Notes: generated by a model not told the origin, from the sequence alone. 64,000 bases of DNA from Artemisia argyi (GCA_030686995.1 CM060695.1:97492871-97556870); one strand, 5' to 3'; numbered from the stretch's first letter, positions 1-10,636 are shown. Translations and numbers: made by a program.

Positions 1-319
1 ATAATAATAATACGAGTGATCTGAGATATCACTAGGGTTACACCTTGAAGCTCTAAGAAAACGTATATCTAAGTTATCATCTAGGATCTCCTTTTATAGA
101 ACAAGGAGTCCTCTTGTACAAGATAAGTATAATACTAATAGAATAAGATATACACAAAATCTTTTCTATGTTTATCAATACGCGTTTCTCTAACAGCTAA
201 CAAGTGAGCAGTGGTAATATTTGTTCTTGCAGTGGTAATGAGTTTCCACTGCAAGTACAATCTTCTTGCAGTTGTAACTTCTTCACTAGCCGTGGTAACT
301 GATAGAATAATTCCCAACA
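1..319 (-). mobile_element. F4 (SIRE-like Copia) LTR, minus strand, partial
   Basis: Read on the minus strand this starts TGTTGGGAA (311-319). It then matches the plus-strand LTR at 22850: repeated CCACTG/CAGTGG motifs, a TATA-like stretch and the CTAGTGAT...ATCACTCGTATTAT block. The distal end lies left of the window. It sits inside an F1 gag gene, and the gag sequence resumes at 320 with AACTC, the likely target-site duplication whose partner is off-window. It may be a solo LTR or the 5' LTR of a minus-strand element extending leftward. The two cannot be told apart here. Confidence 0.8.
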
Positions 320-750
320 AACTCCCCGGACAAGCTTTTGCGGACTACGCATCCTCGCTTACTGACGAAGCGGGAGATAAGTGGTACACTTTTAAACCCG
401 AGCCAAACCCTTACGGTGATTCCTACAACCCTTCTTGGAAAAATCACCCGAACCTTAGGTCGAAACAAAACCAAAACATGGCCCAAAACAATTCTTCCAA
501 TCCACCTAATCGTTACCAACCAAACGGTCCACCCGCTAACCGTACTTTCAACAACAATCCTTCCGATAACTATGGTAGTACCAACAATCTTGAAGGATTG
601 ATGTCCAAGTTTATGGCATCTCGAGAAGCTGGCATAGCTAAGTTTGAAACCGAATTCAATCAACAACAAACGGAGATGACCAATAAGATTGACAATTTGT
701 TGAAAGCCCTCAACAACCAAGTGCTAACTACACCTAGGAAGGGACACTAA
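320..750 (+). pseudogene. gag C-terminal remnant (F1 copy G1)
   Basis: The frame reads LPGQAFADYASSLTDEAG, then DKWYTFKPEPNPY, then an Asn/Pro-rich stretch and NLEGLMSKFMASRE. This matches residue for residue the C-terminal part of the longer Gag in element A (from about 37441). The N-terminal two thirds are lost upstream because an F4 LTR is inserted exactly at GAA|CTC. Apparent coding from 211 to 319 is antisense LTR and not part of the gene. The frame stops at 748-750, but homology to the downstream domain continues in another frame from about 728, so a frameshift separates gag from the protease-like part. In the family this nucleocapsid-side region leads directly into the protease. Confidence 0.8.
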
Positions 751-1377
751 TAGCGGAATCCAAATTAAGGACCCCTCATCATCCAAACACGTCCACTTTG
801 TCAATGTTGTCACCATTAAGCCAATAGAAAAGAATATAGAAGAAAGTGACAAGGATGAAGTTGGAATAGAAACCGAGACTAGGGATGAGATTAAGGAAGT
901 TGAGGAAAATAAGGGAGAAAAGTTAGAGGAAGTAGAGAACATAGAAGAATACTTTGATAAGTTGCCCACCAAGGAAGAATGGGAATATCACAAGGATTTA
1001 TTCGATGATCCCGAGACACCATATATCCTTGGTTCACCCCTTATTAAAGTAGGTGATCCCTCTAACATCAACATACCATGCAACATTGGGCATATGCATG
1101 TATGGAAAGCTTATATCGATCCTAGGTCTCCTAAAAACATCATGACTACGACCTATTATAATTGGGCAATGAAGAAGCAACTTGGTTATAGGGTGATGCC
1201 CAACACGAGTAAGATGAGCAACTTTGTAGGAAGAGTGAAGGGATTGCATGTCTTTGAAGGAAACTTCACTTATGTCACCGACTTTATGATAGTAGAGGAT
1301 ACTCGTCCAGTAATAGATGATTGCCCAAGTCAAGTAGTGTTCGGAAAACCATTTGTTGAGGCCTCAAAGATGAGTTA
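728..1377 (+). pseudogene. retropepsin-like domain, 5' half (F1 copy G1), split by E2
   Basis: The open frame runs from 728 through an acidic linker (about 800-955, rich in E/K/D) into PTKEEWEYHKDLFDDPETP and the core NIPCNIGHMHVWKAYIDPRS. Next come NFVGRVKGLHVFEGNFTY and QVVFGKPFVEASKM. The order matches a retropepsin fold: flap-side strand, catalytic-loop position, then the (V/L)G(K/R)xF strand. The catalytic D-T/S-G is replaced by D-P-R-S-P, so activity is doubtful. The frame is cut at Met-Ser-Tyr by E2 at 1378 and resumes in frame at 8704. The same domain type is in copy B but not in copy A. The functional role is inferred; the homology among copies is directly visible. Confidence 0.78.
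1373..1377. repeat. target-site duplication of E2 (AGTTA), left
   Basis: AGTTA here is repeated at 8699-8703. Removing E2 and one copy restores the host reading frame, which is strong evidence for a clean integrase-mediated insertion. Confidence 0.93.
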
Positions 1378-2452
1378 TGTAACAATTCGCAATTTCAGGT
1401 TAATTACTATTCCCGGAAAATTTTACTATTCACTTTTACTATTCATTTTTCCCGAAATTTTCCCGAAATTTGAATTTTGTTTCATGGCCTCGAGTGATAA
1501 ATCATTTCCATGGCAAATTAAAAGTTTGACACTCATCAGATCATTTTCGTGAAAGTTATTAAGGAATTACACGTTTTAGGGTAAAACATCATTCAAAAAT
1601 TCTACGCACAACGAAACTCGACCGCGTTAAGTGACCCCGCATCAGAAAAATGTTTAGTACTCTCATGATTAATTAGAGAATTAATCATGACTGAGAAAAA
1701 TATGACCAAATAAACCTCGGCCGTGAAAAACAGGAATTCTCGTTTTTAAGCACTTTTACTTAGCCGTAACCTTAGCCTATACCTGCACTGTGTTTCTAAG
1801 ACAATTTGAGTTTTTACATTTTTGGAATAAGTCAACATATTTTTCCCTCCTCCTTTGACCAAAAATCATTCCTTGATTTTATAGATCATTCTTTGATTTT
1901 TAGGCTTACGGTTTTAAGTTTAGAGACATTAAATACCAACCGACACTAGACAGAGCCCAGCCTAGACATTATAAGTCATTTTAAGTCATTAGTATTGTAT
2001 TAGAAAAGTTACATTTTACTTTTCTAAATTTTACGCAACTTTCGTACGTTTTACATATTACGCGTTTTAGACCCGTGTTTCCAGTTTTAGCAGGGTTTGA
2101 GCAACCCAATAGAACCTACCACTCATTTTATATTTTATTATGGAGTATATTGACAAGTTTAGTCATTCTTACAAGTTTCATATTTTTAGGATACCTGGTT
2201 TTACGTTTCGTGACTTAACAACTTACGGTTAGCAATTTACGGAGTCAAAACTAGCTACATAAGTAGGATAATGTCAGCCAAGACCAAGTCACCCTTCCTA
2301 TCCATTGTGAACCGCCTCTAGGGGGGGGGGGATTCACTTGTGTGGCTTGATCTTGACCATTGATTCACTAGATCATCACATGTGTACTACTTAGGCTCCA
2401 AGTTAAACTTGGTCTCCAAGTGTAGTAACCTTCCTAACCTACTCATTTTTAG

Positions 2453-2460
2453 TATAAAAG
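2453..2460 (+). promoter_or_regulatory. F2 LTR TATA box (TATAAAAG)
   Basis: TATAAAAG in the context AGTATAAAAGCAAG. The equivalent site in the right LTR is at 6441-6448, and E6 has a TATATAAATA-like counterpart on the minus strand near 55590. This is the likely start of element transcription, placing U3 at about 1.1 kb and R-U5 at about 2.2 kb. Confidence 0.6.
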
Positions 2461-3940
2461 CAAGCTCATGTCTTCCTTTCTTCATAATCCAAACGCCACA
2501 CCATTAATTCCTAGCACCATGATCCTTTGATCTTCAATATACAAGTTACACTACAAAGTTCAAGGTTTTAGTATTCTCTACCTAGTTCTTAAGTTTGTTT
2601 GGTGATTCCATGGTTGAATTAGGAGCTACACAAGGTGATTAGGGGCTGAAGTTAATTGGTTTTCAAAAGGGTTAGATCAATGGTTAGCAAGTGTTGCGGT
2701 GATTGGTTGAAAGCTTAGGTTTAGTGTCCTAGTTCCATACTTGATTCCCTTTCTTAAGTGAAAGCCAAAAGTTGTAAGCAAACCCTATTACACTTTCTTT
2801 CTCAATATCATTTTCATGCTTATTATGTTTCTTTCATACTATATATGGTCTTTGTATTATGTTCATGATGTATAAAAACTAGTAAAACAAGTTATGGTAT
2901 ATATATGTTAACTTATGTTATTTAAACAAGTAAACTAGTGACTTTTATGGAGAACCACGACCAAAATAGTATAACTATGATATTTGACACTTACTTACTG
3001 TTAAAGAGGACTTAACAATGAAAACATAGCAATTTGAATCACCCAAAACGAGTACCCAAGTCAAAAGTTATGACCATTTGAAGTTAGCAAAACCAAAACG
3101 CCGAAACTGCCGATACCTACTGTTTTGCATTCTGCCATTTTGAAAGTCACCCTTCTGTTCCGATTCATCAAAAAGTTAAAACACGAAAATTGTCCGGAAC
3201 GACGTTTTCGTTCAGGAGCAAAGAAGCTCGAGCCCTGAAAACGCTTTTCGAGTGATATTTTCTTCAAATTCTTAACAGCCCATTTTTAGACCAAAGTCAC
3301 TATATAATAGTTATGTTTTACTAAAACCAAGAGGTCTAATGACCTAAAGCCAAGACCACAACCATGGCTAAAGCTAAGTTTGAGTCTCAAGACTATGGTA
3401 ACAATGACCAAGGTCACGGCAAAGCCACGGCTAAAGACCATATAACTTTTAAAGATCAAAACTTATATATATGTTATCAAATACTACAATAGTAGGGAGC
3501 CTCATGTGAGGAGTTCATTAAGTAAGCCGTCGAGATGAGTTGTGGATTTACGAATTAAAGTGTCCTGGCTCCTCGAACGTTTACTCCATGACTTCTGAAT
3601 TATGTCGGCCCGAACGGTAGTAAGAGATATACAACCTATACATGTTTCATAAACCATTTATATTCAAAGACTTACACTATATACTAAGTACTACATCATG
3701 AACATTATGCAAGACATATATAGGCAATTCTTCGTATTCTTAGACGTTACTCCAAACCTAAGTCGCAACGTTCTATTATAGGCTGCTCTTAGAGACTTTC
3801 GCGATTCGACTACCACTTTCATTTCTCATTACATAGACTTAAGGTGAGTCATAGCCCCTACTCTTTTTATACTTGTTTTAACTCTTTGGGGGAGATACAT
3901 GCACAACTACTTGCTTACTTGTACAAATACTCAAAACATT

Positions 3941-4113
3941 TATACTTGATTGTTTTATACTTGATTGTCTTATACTTGATCGCATTATACTTGATTTCAT
4001 ATATACATGATTGCGTTATACTTAATTGTGAGACTTCTAGTGGCTCCAAATTAAGTTGTTGGATGACCATTGAGACTTCCGGTGGCTCCAAATTAAGTTG
4101 TTGGATGACCATT
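3941..4113 (+). repeat. F2 LTR subrepeats (15-bp and 42-bp units)
   Basis: Four copies of a 15-bp unit (TTATACTTGATTGTT and variants) are followed by two 42-bp units starting GAGACTTC (4030-4071 and 4072-4113). The right LTR (about 7929-8116) has one more 15-bp unit. The 114-119 residue ORFs across this block are translations of the repeat. Confidence 0.85.
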
Positions 4114-4699
4114 GAGGCTTTGATACATCCTAACATTTGCGAATGTTGGATACATCATAAATGTGAGGTCTTCAGAGATGAAGTGTAGACTCACGACTAA
4201 TTGCTTAACTGTTTTGATGAACTTATACATGTCTTTATTATACTATATTTTTAGCAGTGGGTTGTGAACACACAGGTTGCAAGTCTCTTATGGCGGGACT
4301 TGCAACTGAGTGGATTCACAATACCTTTGCTGTGTAAACATTCTTTTGAGGCTTTTTCAACTGTTTTAAGACAAACTCTATGAACTCACCAACCATTGTG
4401 TTGACACTTTAGCATGTTTATCTCAGGTTAGTAAGGCGATAGCTAGTGCGTGGAACTTAGAGTCAAGCTGCATATTCTGAAGACTTACGCTTTTATCATT
4501 TACCATTCAAAAACATTTTGTATACATTTATGTATCATACTTTGGAATCTCATGTTTGTAACTTTGAATTCATTAATCGAATGGTAACTTTTCAAAACGT
4601 CTCATTTAGAGTTCGTTTTCTATAACTTGTACTTTGTATTATGAAGTAGCACCCCAGTGACACAGTCTTCCGCTGCGATATTTTGGGGGTGTTACAGAC

Positions 4700-4712
4700 T
4701 GGTATCAGAGCC
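4700..4712 (+). other. primer binding site of E2 (initiator tRNA-Met type)
   Basis: TGGTATCAGAGCC lies 3 bases after the LTR end TTACA. It is complementary to the 3' end of plant initiator tRNA-Met as used by many LTR retrotransposons. The same PBS on the minus strand primes E5 at 59334-59345. Confidence 0.88.
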
Positions 4713-5094
4713 TTGGTTATAGAGAACTAGGTTGCATTCAGTGCCTAGACTATAACTACTATATACGTTAAGACCTTCCTCTTTATTTGGCTTACACACA
4801 CTACATACGCATACGCTTTTTGGTAGTTGTTGGTTTAGTTCTACGCTGTTAGATGATGTGACTTTAGTATGATAAGGAACCCCAGAGATTAGCCGAGTCA
4901 TTAAAAACATGGAGCTCAGTAATAACTAATTATTTAACTTGATCTTGTGACAGTTCTTGTTTGATGAGACACAAGATTTGAGTTAAATAATATTATTGCT
5001 TAGCTTTAGGGATTTGATGACTTGATTATCTTACTATCTGCCTTAGAAGGTGGATTTTGTGTCAGAAATTCTTAAGTAGGATGATTTAGAATTT

Positions 5095-5210
5095 CCTTAT
5101 TTAAATGGATTAGGACGCCTCTTCATTTAAATAAAGAAATTGTAAATCACCGAACCATAAGTTTATGATACCTTACTTACATAAATTTGGACGCTTCTTT
5201 ATGTAAGTAA
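5095..5210 (+). ncRNA. leader stem-loop pair with GGACGC loops (E2)
   Basis: Stem-loop 1: 5095-5107 pairs with 5124-5136 (13 positions, one mismatch), with GGACGCC in the loop. Stem-loop 2: 5173-5185 pairs perfectly with 5198-5210, with GGACGC in the loop. The block is about 395 nt after the PBS. The E5 leader (58879-58993, minus) holds the same pair with substituted but still paired stems. Its position and repetition suggest an RNA signal such as packaging or dimerisation. That function is inferred. Confidence 0.6.
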
Positions 5211-5359
5211 TGTGTTATAAATAAGTGGGCTTAATTGTAGCCGATACAACTCCTTATCCGTAACCTTCGACGAATCAGAGTAAACACCACTATTTTAGAG
5301 ATCCTGAAATCCCGAATTCTCTTAGACACACCGTAAGTAGTTAACATCAGCTGAACTTC

Positions 5360-5389
5360 GGGACGAAGTTCTCCTTAAGGGGTAGAGAC
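5360..5389 (+). other. E2 polypurine tract and preceding hairpin
   Basis: A small hairpin (CTTCG-GGA-CGAAG) is followed by TTCTCCTTAAGGGGTAGAGAC immediately before the right LTR. The AAGGGGTAGAGA stretch is the plausible plus-strand primer. The arrangement is conserved on the minus strand in E6 (56695-56730). Confidence 0.65.
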
Positions 5390-8300
5390 TGTAAAAATTC
5401 GCAATTTCAGGTTAATTACTATTCCCGAAAAATTTTACTATTCACTTTTACTATTCATTTTTCCCAAAAATTGAATTTTGTTTCATGGCCTCGAGTGATA
5501 AATCATTTCCATGGCAAATTAAAAGTTTGACACTCATCAGAAAGTTATTAAGGAATTACACGTTTTAGGGTAAAACGTCATTCAAAAATTCTACGCACAA
5601 CGAAACTCGACCGCGTTAAGTGACCCCGCATCAGAAAAATGTTTAGTACTCTCATGATTAATTAGAGAATTAATCATGACTGAGAAAAATATGACCAAAT
5701 AAACCTCGGCCGTGAAAAACAGGAATTCTCGTTTTTAAGCACTTTTACTTAGCCGTAACCTTAGCCTATACCTGCACTGTGTTTCTAAGACAATTTGAGT
5801 TTTTACATTTTTGGAATTAGTCAACATATTTTTCCCTCCTCCTTTGACCAAAAATCATTCCTTGATTTTATAGATCATTCTTTGATTTTTAGGCTTACGG
5901 TTTTAAGTTTAGAGACATTAAATACCAACCGACACTAGACAGAGCCCAGCCTAGACATTATAAGTCATTTTAAGTCATTAGTATTGTATTAGAAAAGTTA
6001 CATTTTACTTTTCTAAATTTTACGCAACTTTCGTACGTTTTACATATTACGCGTTTTAGACCCGTGTTTCCAGTTTTAGCAGGGTTTGAGCAACCCAATA
6101 GAACCTACCACTCATTTTATATTTTATTATGGAGTATATTGACAAGTTTAGTCATTCTTACAAGTTTCATATTTTTAGGATACCTGGTTTTACGTTTCGT
6201 GACTTAACAACGTACGGTTAGCAATTTACGGAGTCAAAACTAGCTACATAAGTAGGATAATGTCATCCAAGACCAAGTCACCCTTCCTATCCATTGTGAA
6301 CCGCCTCTAGGGGGGGGGGATTCACTTGTGTGGCTTGATCTTGACCATTGATTCACTAGATCATCACATGTGTACTACTTAGGCTCCAAGTTAAACTTGG
6401 TCTCCAAGTGTAGTAACCTTCCTAACCTGCTCATTTTTAGTATAAAAGCAAGCTCATGTCTTCCTTTCTTCATAATCCAAACGCCACACCATTAATTCCT
6501 AGCACCATGATCCTTTGATCTTCAATATACAAGTTACACTACAAAGTTCAAGGTTTTAGTATTCTCTACCTAGTTCTTAAGTTTGTTTGGTGATTCCATG
6601 GTTGAATTAGGAGCTACACATGGTGATTAGGGGCTGAAGTTAATTGGTTTTCAAAAGGGTTAGATCAATGGTTAGCAAGTGTTGCGGTGATTGGTTGAAA
6701 GCTTAGGTTTAGTGTCCTAGTTCCATACTTGATTCCCTTTCTTAAGTGAAAGCCAAAAGTTTTAAGCAAACCCTATTACACTTTCTTTCTCAATATCATT
6801 TTCATGCTTATTATGTTTCTTTCATACTATATATGGTCTTTGTATTATGTTCATGATGTATAAAAACTAGTAAAACAAGTTATGGTATATATATGTTAAC
6901 TTATGTTATTTAAACAAGTAAACTAGTGACTTTTATGGAGAACCACGACCAAAATAGTATAACTATGATATTTGACACTTACATACTGTTAAACAGGACT
7001 TAACAAGTAAAACATAGCAATTTGAATCACCCAAAACGAGTACCCGAGTCAAAAGTTATGACCATTTGAAGTTAGCAAAACCAAAACGCCGAAACTGCCG
7101 ATACCTACTGTTTTGCATTCTCTCATTTTGAAAGTCACCCTTCTGGTCCGATTCATCAAAAAGTTAAAACAAGAAAGTTGACCGGAACGACGTTTTCGTT
7201 CAGGAACAAAGAAGCTCGAGCCCTGAAAACGCTTTTCGAGTGATATTTCCTTCAAATTCTTAACAGCCCATTTTTAGACCAAAGTCACTATATAATAGTT
7301 ATGTTTTACTAAGACCAAGAGGTCTAATGACCTAAAGCCAAGACCACAACCATGGCTAAAGCTAAGGTTGAGTCTCAAGACTATGGTAACAATGACCAAG
7401 GTCACGGCAAAGCCACGGCTAAAGACCATATAACTTTTAAAGATCAAAACTTATATATATGTTATCAAATACTACAATAGTAGGGAGCCTCATGTGAGGA
7501 GTTCATTAAGTAAGCCGTCGAGATGAGTTGTGGATTTACGAATTAAAGTGTCCTGGCTCCTCGAACGTTTACTCCATGACTTCTGAATTATGTCGGCCCG
7601 AACGGTAGTAAGAGGTATACAACCTATACATGTTTCATAAACCATTTATATTCAAAGACTTACACTATATACTAAGTACTACATCATGAACATTATGCAA
7701 GACATATATAGGCAATTCTTCGTATTCTTAGACGTTACTCCAAATCTAAGTCGCAACGTTCTATTATAGGCTGCTCTTAGAGACTTTCGCGATTCGACTA
7801 CCACTTTCATTTCTCATTACATAGACTTAAGGTGAGTCATAGCCCCTACTCTTTTTATACTTGTTTTAACTCTTTGGGGGAGATACATGCACAACTACTT
7901 GCTTACTTGTACAAATACTCAAAACATTTATACTTGATTGTTTTATACTTGATTGTTTTATACTTGATTGTCTTATACTTTATCGCATTATACTTGATTT
8001 CATATATACATGATTGCGTTATACTTAATTGTGAGACTTCCAGTGGCTCCAAATTAAGTTGTTGGATGACCATTGAGACTTCCGGTGGCTCCAAATTAAG
8101 TTGTTGGATGACCATTGAGGCTTTGATACATCCTAACATTTGCGAATGTTGGATACATCATAAACGTGATGTCTTCGGAGATGAAGTGTAGACTCACGAC
8201 TAATTGCTTAACTGTTTTGATGAACTTATACATGTCTTTATTATACTATATTTTTAGCAGTGGGTTGTGAACACACAGGTTGCAAGTCTCTTATGGCGGG

Positions 8301-8698
8301 ACTTGCAACTGAGTGGATTCACATACCTTTGCTGTGTAAACATTCTTTTGAGGCTTTTTCAACTGTTTTAAGACAAACTCTATGAACTCACCAACCATTG
8401 TGTTGACACTTTAGCATGTTTATCTCAGGTTAGTAAGGCGATAGCTAGTGCGTGGAACTTATAGTCAAGCTGCATATTCTGAAGACTTACGCTTTTATCA
8501 TTTACCATTCAAAAACATTTTGTATACATTTATGTATCATACTTTGGAATCACATGTTTGTAACTTTGAATTCATTAATCGAATGGTAACTTTTCAAAAC
8601 GTCTCATTTAGAGTTCGTTTTCTATAACTTGTACTTTGTATTATGAAGTAGCACTCCAGTGACACAGTCTTCCGCTGCGATATTTTGGGGGTGTTACA
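5390..8698 (+). repeat. F2 3' LTR of E2
   Basis: Starts TGTAAAAATTCGC and ends GGGGGTGTTACA, followed by the AGTTA duplication. It is almost identical to the left LTR. Differences include a short deletion near the left end, a shorter poly(G) run near 6310 and an extra 15-bp subrepeat. Confidence 0.92.
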
Positions 8699-8703
8699 AG
8701 TTA

Positions 8704-8980
8704 TGACCTGACCCTAGGGATAGTTAGATTCAAGGAAGAGAACGATGAGATTGCTTACCAAATGCCCTATAAGATTGAACAATATTGCCTTTTGTCAAAC
8801 ATAGAAAAGGAACACAAGCAAGGGGTTTATTATAGGAATGATGAGGATAGACGTAGAGGAGTAGATTATGTCATGAATAGAATACTTGGTTTCTACAAGG
8901 AATGTTTGCAACTAGGTCCGGAATACAAAACTAAGATTGGAGATGACCTAGAGAATGAGACCAACGATGAGGTCACGTAA
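8704..8980 (+). pseudogene. retropepsin-like domain, 3' half (F1 copy G1)
   Basis: This continues the frame broken at 1377, starting DLTLGIVRFKEENDEIAY. It is followed by MPYKIEQY, then RRRGVDYVMNRILGFYKECL and an acidic tail. It ends at a TAA in the conserved context GTCACGTAA. Copy B has the matching tail (VWEKKSLIYKDCLTLGPKY). An ATG at 8762 is internal to the domain, not a start. The part after the (V/L)G strand is family-specific and of unknown function. Confidence 0.75.
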
Positions 8981-8984
8981 TTGC

Positions 8985-9050
8985 CCATGACCTTGAGTCT
9001 AGCTACAAGACTCGTAAATAAAGAAAAGCGCTTCTTGGGAGGCAACCCAT
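8985..9050 (+). ncRNA. conserved structured block just after the F1 stop codon
   Basis: GAGTCT-AGCTACA-AGACTC can form a hairpin. AATAAAG and the palindrome AAGCGCTT follow, then TGGG-AGGCAA-CCCA (9036-9049). The block is almost letter-identical in B (12782-12846) and A (39069-39133), although the upstream proteins differ in domain type. The TTGGGAGGCAACCCA motif is, from memory, common in plant Athila/Tat-like elements. A function in RNA processing or packaging is inferred. Confidence 0.6.
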
Positions 9051-10180
9051 GTTTTGTGTGATTTTTATTTGTTTGATTGTTATTTGCTTCCGTATGCATG
9101 CTTTATTTTTATTGTTGGTAGATCATGTTTCAAACTAAAATTGTGAAAATGCTTTATTTTATCGTTTAACTTCGTCTTAACTTCATATAAAGGTATTTTG
9201 CAAAAGCTAAGTGTAAGGGGAAACCCCAAATTTGTTTTTAAGAACGAAATTGATCATGATTCTCCACAATATTAAATTAACATGTATATTAGTATTTGTT
9301 AGAGTCAAATGCTTGTATCGAGTCATAATGATGTTTTACAGGATTTTCCAGGAAGTAGGACATAAGCTTTTCCAGAAATTTTCCAGAAACTTAACGTAAA
9401 GATTTCTGCAGGTCACTTCTGACGGCGTCAAGTGTTAACTCCTGACGGCGTCATGTGTAAAATTCTAGAAATTTTGCGAGTTTTGTTTTTTCTAACGGAG
9501 TCTTAAAGATTTTGTTAATTATTTAGTTTTATAAACTTCAAGAAATCTGCAAACATTCATTCCACAAGCATTATATCTTAATTTGTTTTCTAGGACTTGT
9601 TAGTATATATAGATTGCCGCCAATTTTACGCGAGGTTGCCTTGTTTGTTTTCTCAGGTTTAACAGTTATATATGACAAGAAGATGATTTATATTTCTGGA
9701 AGGGAAGCTTTGAATGTTCATTTTCTTGGAGGAAGATCTAACCTTGTTAACACACTATCCACACCGAACGAATCAGGGGAGTATTTGCTTTCATTCTTTA
9801 ATTGAACATTGGGGACAATGTTCATCCTAAGTGTAAGGGGAGGGTAAATGATGATACCTTATAGGATACTATTGCACTTGAGTTTGTTTGTTTGATGGCA
9901 GGTGTGTAATAAAACTAAGAGAAATATTTGTTAGTGTAATTTTAGCACCAAATTTAAATTTTTTTATAACACTTAGGAGTGAAACTTTAGCCTTAGCAAG
10001 CGTCTCATGGATAGGAGTTGTATGACTAGCACAAAACCGTACCATTCAGAAAAAATTTCCACCCAAATATGTGAGGTTCGCCTTTAGATTTGATAGGAAA
10101 AGCATTCATTATTAGTGCTTATGAGTGTACTGGTAGCATTTAGATTCTAAAACTTGCGTTAGTGATGCATCCCAAGACCG
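9051..10180 (+). other. F1 non-coding 3' region of G1, left part
   Basis: No credible gene. It contains AAGTGTAAGGGGAAACCCC (9209-9227), two TGACGGCGTCA sites (about 9418-9455), and the hairpin GAACATTG-GGGA-CAATGTTC (9804-9823) followed by AAGTGTAAGGGGAGGG. A 63-codon ORF near 9614 has no equivalent reading frame in the other copies. The region is split at 10181 by element B. Confidence 0.7.
9804..9843 (+). other. hairpin plus AAGTGTAAGGGG purine tract (G1)
   Basis: An 8-bp perfect stem closes a GGGA tetraloop, followed 5 nt later by AAGTGTAAGGGGAGGG. Copies are at 13626-13665 (B) and 39911-39950 (A, slightly mutated). It resembles an internal polypurine tract presented next to a hairpin. 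Confidence 0.6.
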
Positions 10181-10386
10181 TGATGAGGCGAAAAATGATC
10201 CGTTTTGAGGGAGTCATTTAAGCCCGGAATTGAATTTATTTGATCAAATATTGCCCTAAATCGTTCCTTTTGTGATTTTAGGTACTTTTGGAGCGAATTC
10301 TGGAAAAGGAAGCATTTTGTACGTTTTTGGAGCATAAAAGTGATGAAAACGGCAAAGTCTTAATTTTCCTTGCTGGGAACAGTACC

Positions 10387-10636
10387 TGACGGCGTCACCA
10401 AGTTCTTAATGACGGCGTCAAGAGGAAAACAAGAGGTGAAGTGGATAGAGTCCATAACGATCCAGAGAGTTTTTACACTAGGACATGATGGCGTCACCAT
10501 AGGCCGTCATGGTCCCTTTACACGTGACGGCCCAGAGGAAAAATGTTCTTGACGGCGTCAGATCTGGATCTAGGCAATCCGATATTATTATGGGCGGCGA
10601 GTTGACGGCGTCAGAATTCTCTTTTTGACGCCGTCA
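10387..10636 (+). promoter_or_regulatory. U3 array of TGACG-type palindromes (B 5' LTR)
   Basis: Full or near-full TGACG(G/C)CGTCA sites start at 10387, 10410, 10486 (one mismatch), 10549, 10602 and 10626. Half-sites lie near 10502 and 10523, the latter as ACGTGACGG. The last site ends 12 bp before the TATA box. TGACG is the core bound by plant TGA-class bZIP factors (as-1 type). That these sites are bound is inferred. The array recurs in all five F1 LTRs of the window. Confidence 0.7.

Larger units (their letters stand above)
1378..4696 (+). repeat. F2 5' LTR of E2
   Basis: Begins TGTAACAATTCGC and ends GGGGGTGTTACA. It contains a poly(G) run near 2322, a TATA box at 2453 and subrepeats at 3941-4113. 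Small ORFs inside it are low-complexity translations of the subrepeats, not genes. Confidence 0.92.
1378..8698 (+). mobile_element. E2: F2 LTR element (Ty3-type, Tekay/Del-like) with nearly empty internal region
   Basis: Two LTRs of about 3.3 kb (1378-4696 and 5390-8698) flank only 693 bp. That internal stretch holds a PBS, a leader with two stem-loops, and a purine-rich end. No coding sequence remains. The LTR pair is nearly identical by eye, with small indels and one extra 15-bp subrepeat in the right LTR, so insertion was recent. The related minus-strand copy E6 lies at 53393-57197. The PBS matching initiator tRNA-Met and the CTTCGGGACGAAG block before the PPT are typical of Ty3 chromovirus-like elements. 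The lineage assignment is inferred from these terminal motifs only. Confidence 0.9.

Noticed and set aside
211..319. apparent N-terminus of the gag ORF at 211
   Set aside because: This part is antisense F4 LTR read through by chance. Real gag sequence begins at 320, as shown by alignment to element A.
3061..3267. minus-strand 68-codon ORF in both E2 LTRs (also 7049-7255)
   Set aside because: Present twice only because of LTR identity. It is not kept in the diverged E6 LTR and shows no domain.
3844..4188. 114-codon ORF with YLIVLYLIVLYLI, repeated at 7832-8191, looking like a membrane protein
   Set aside because: The hydrophobic run is a translation of a 15-bp tandem repeat in the F2 LTR, and its length differs between the two LTRs by one unit.
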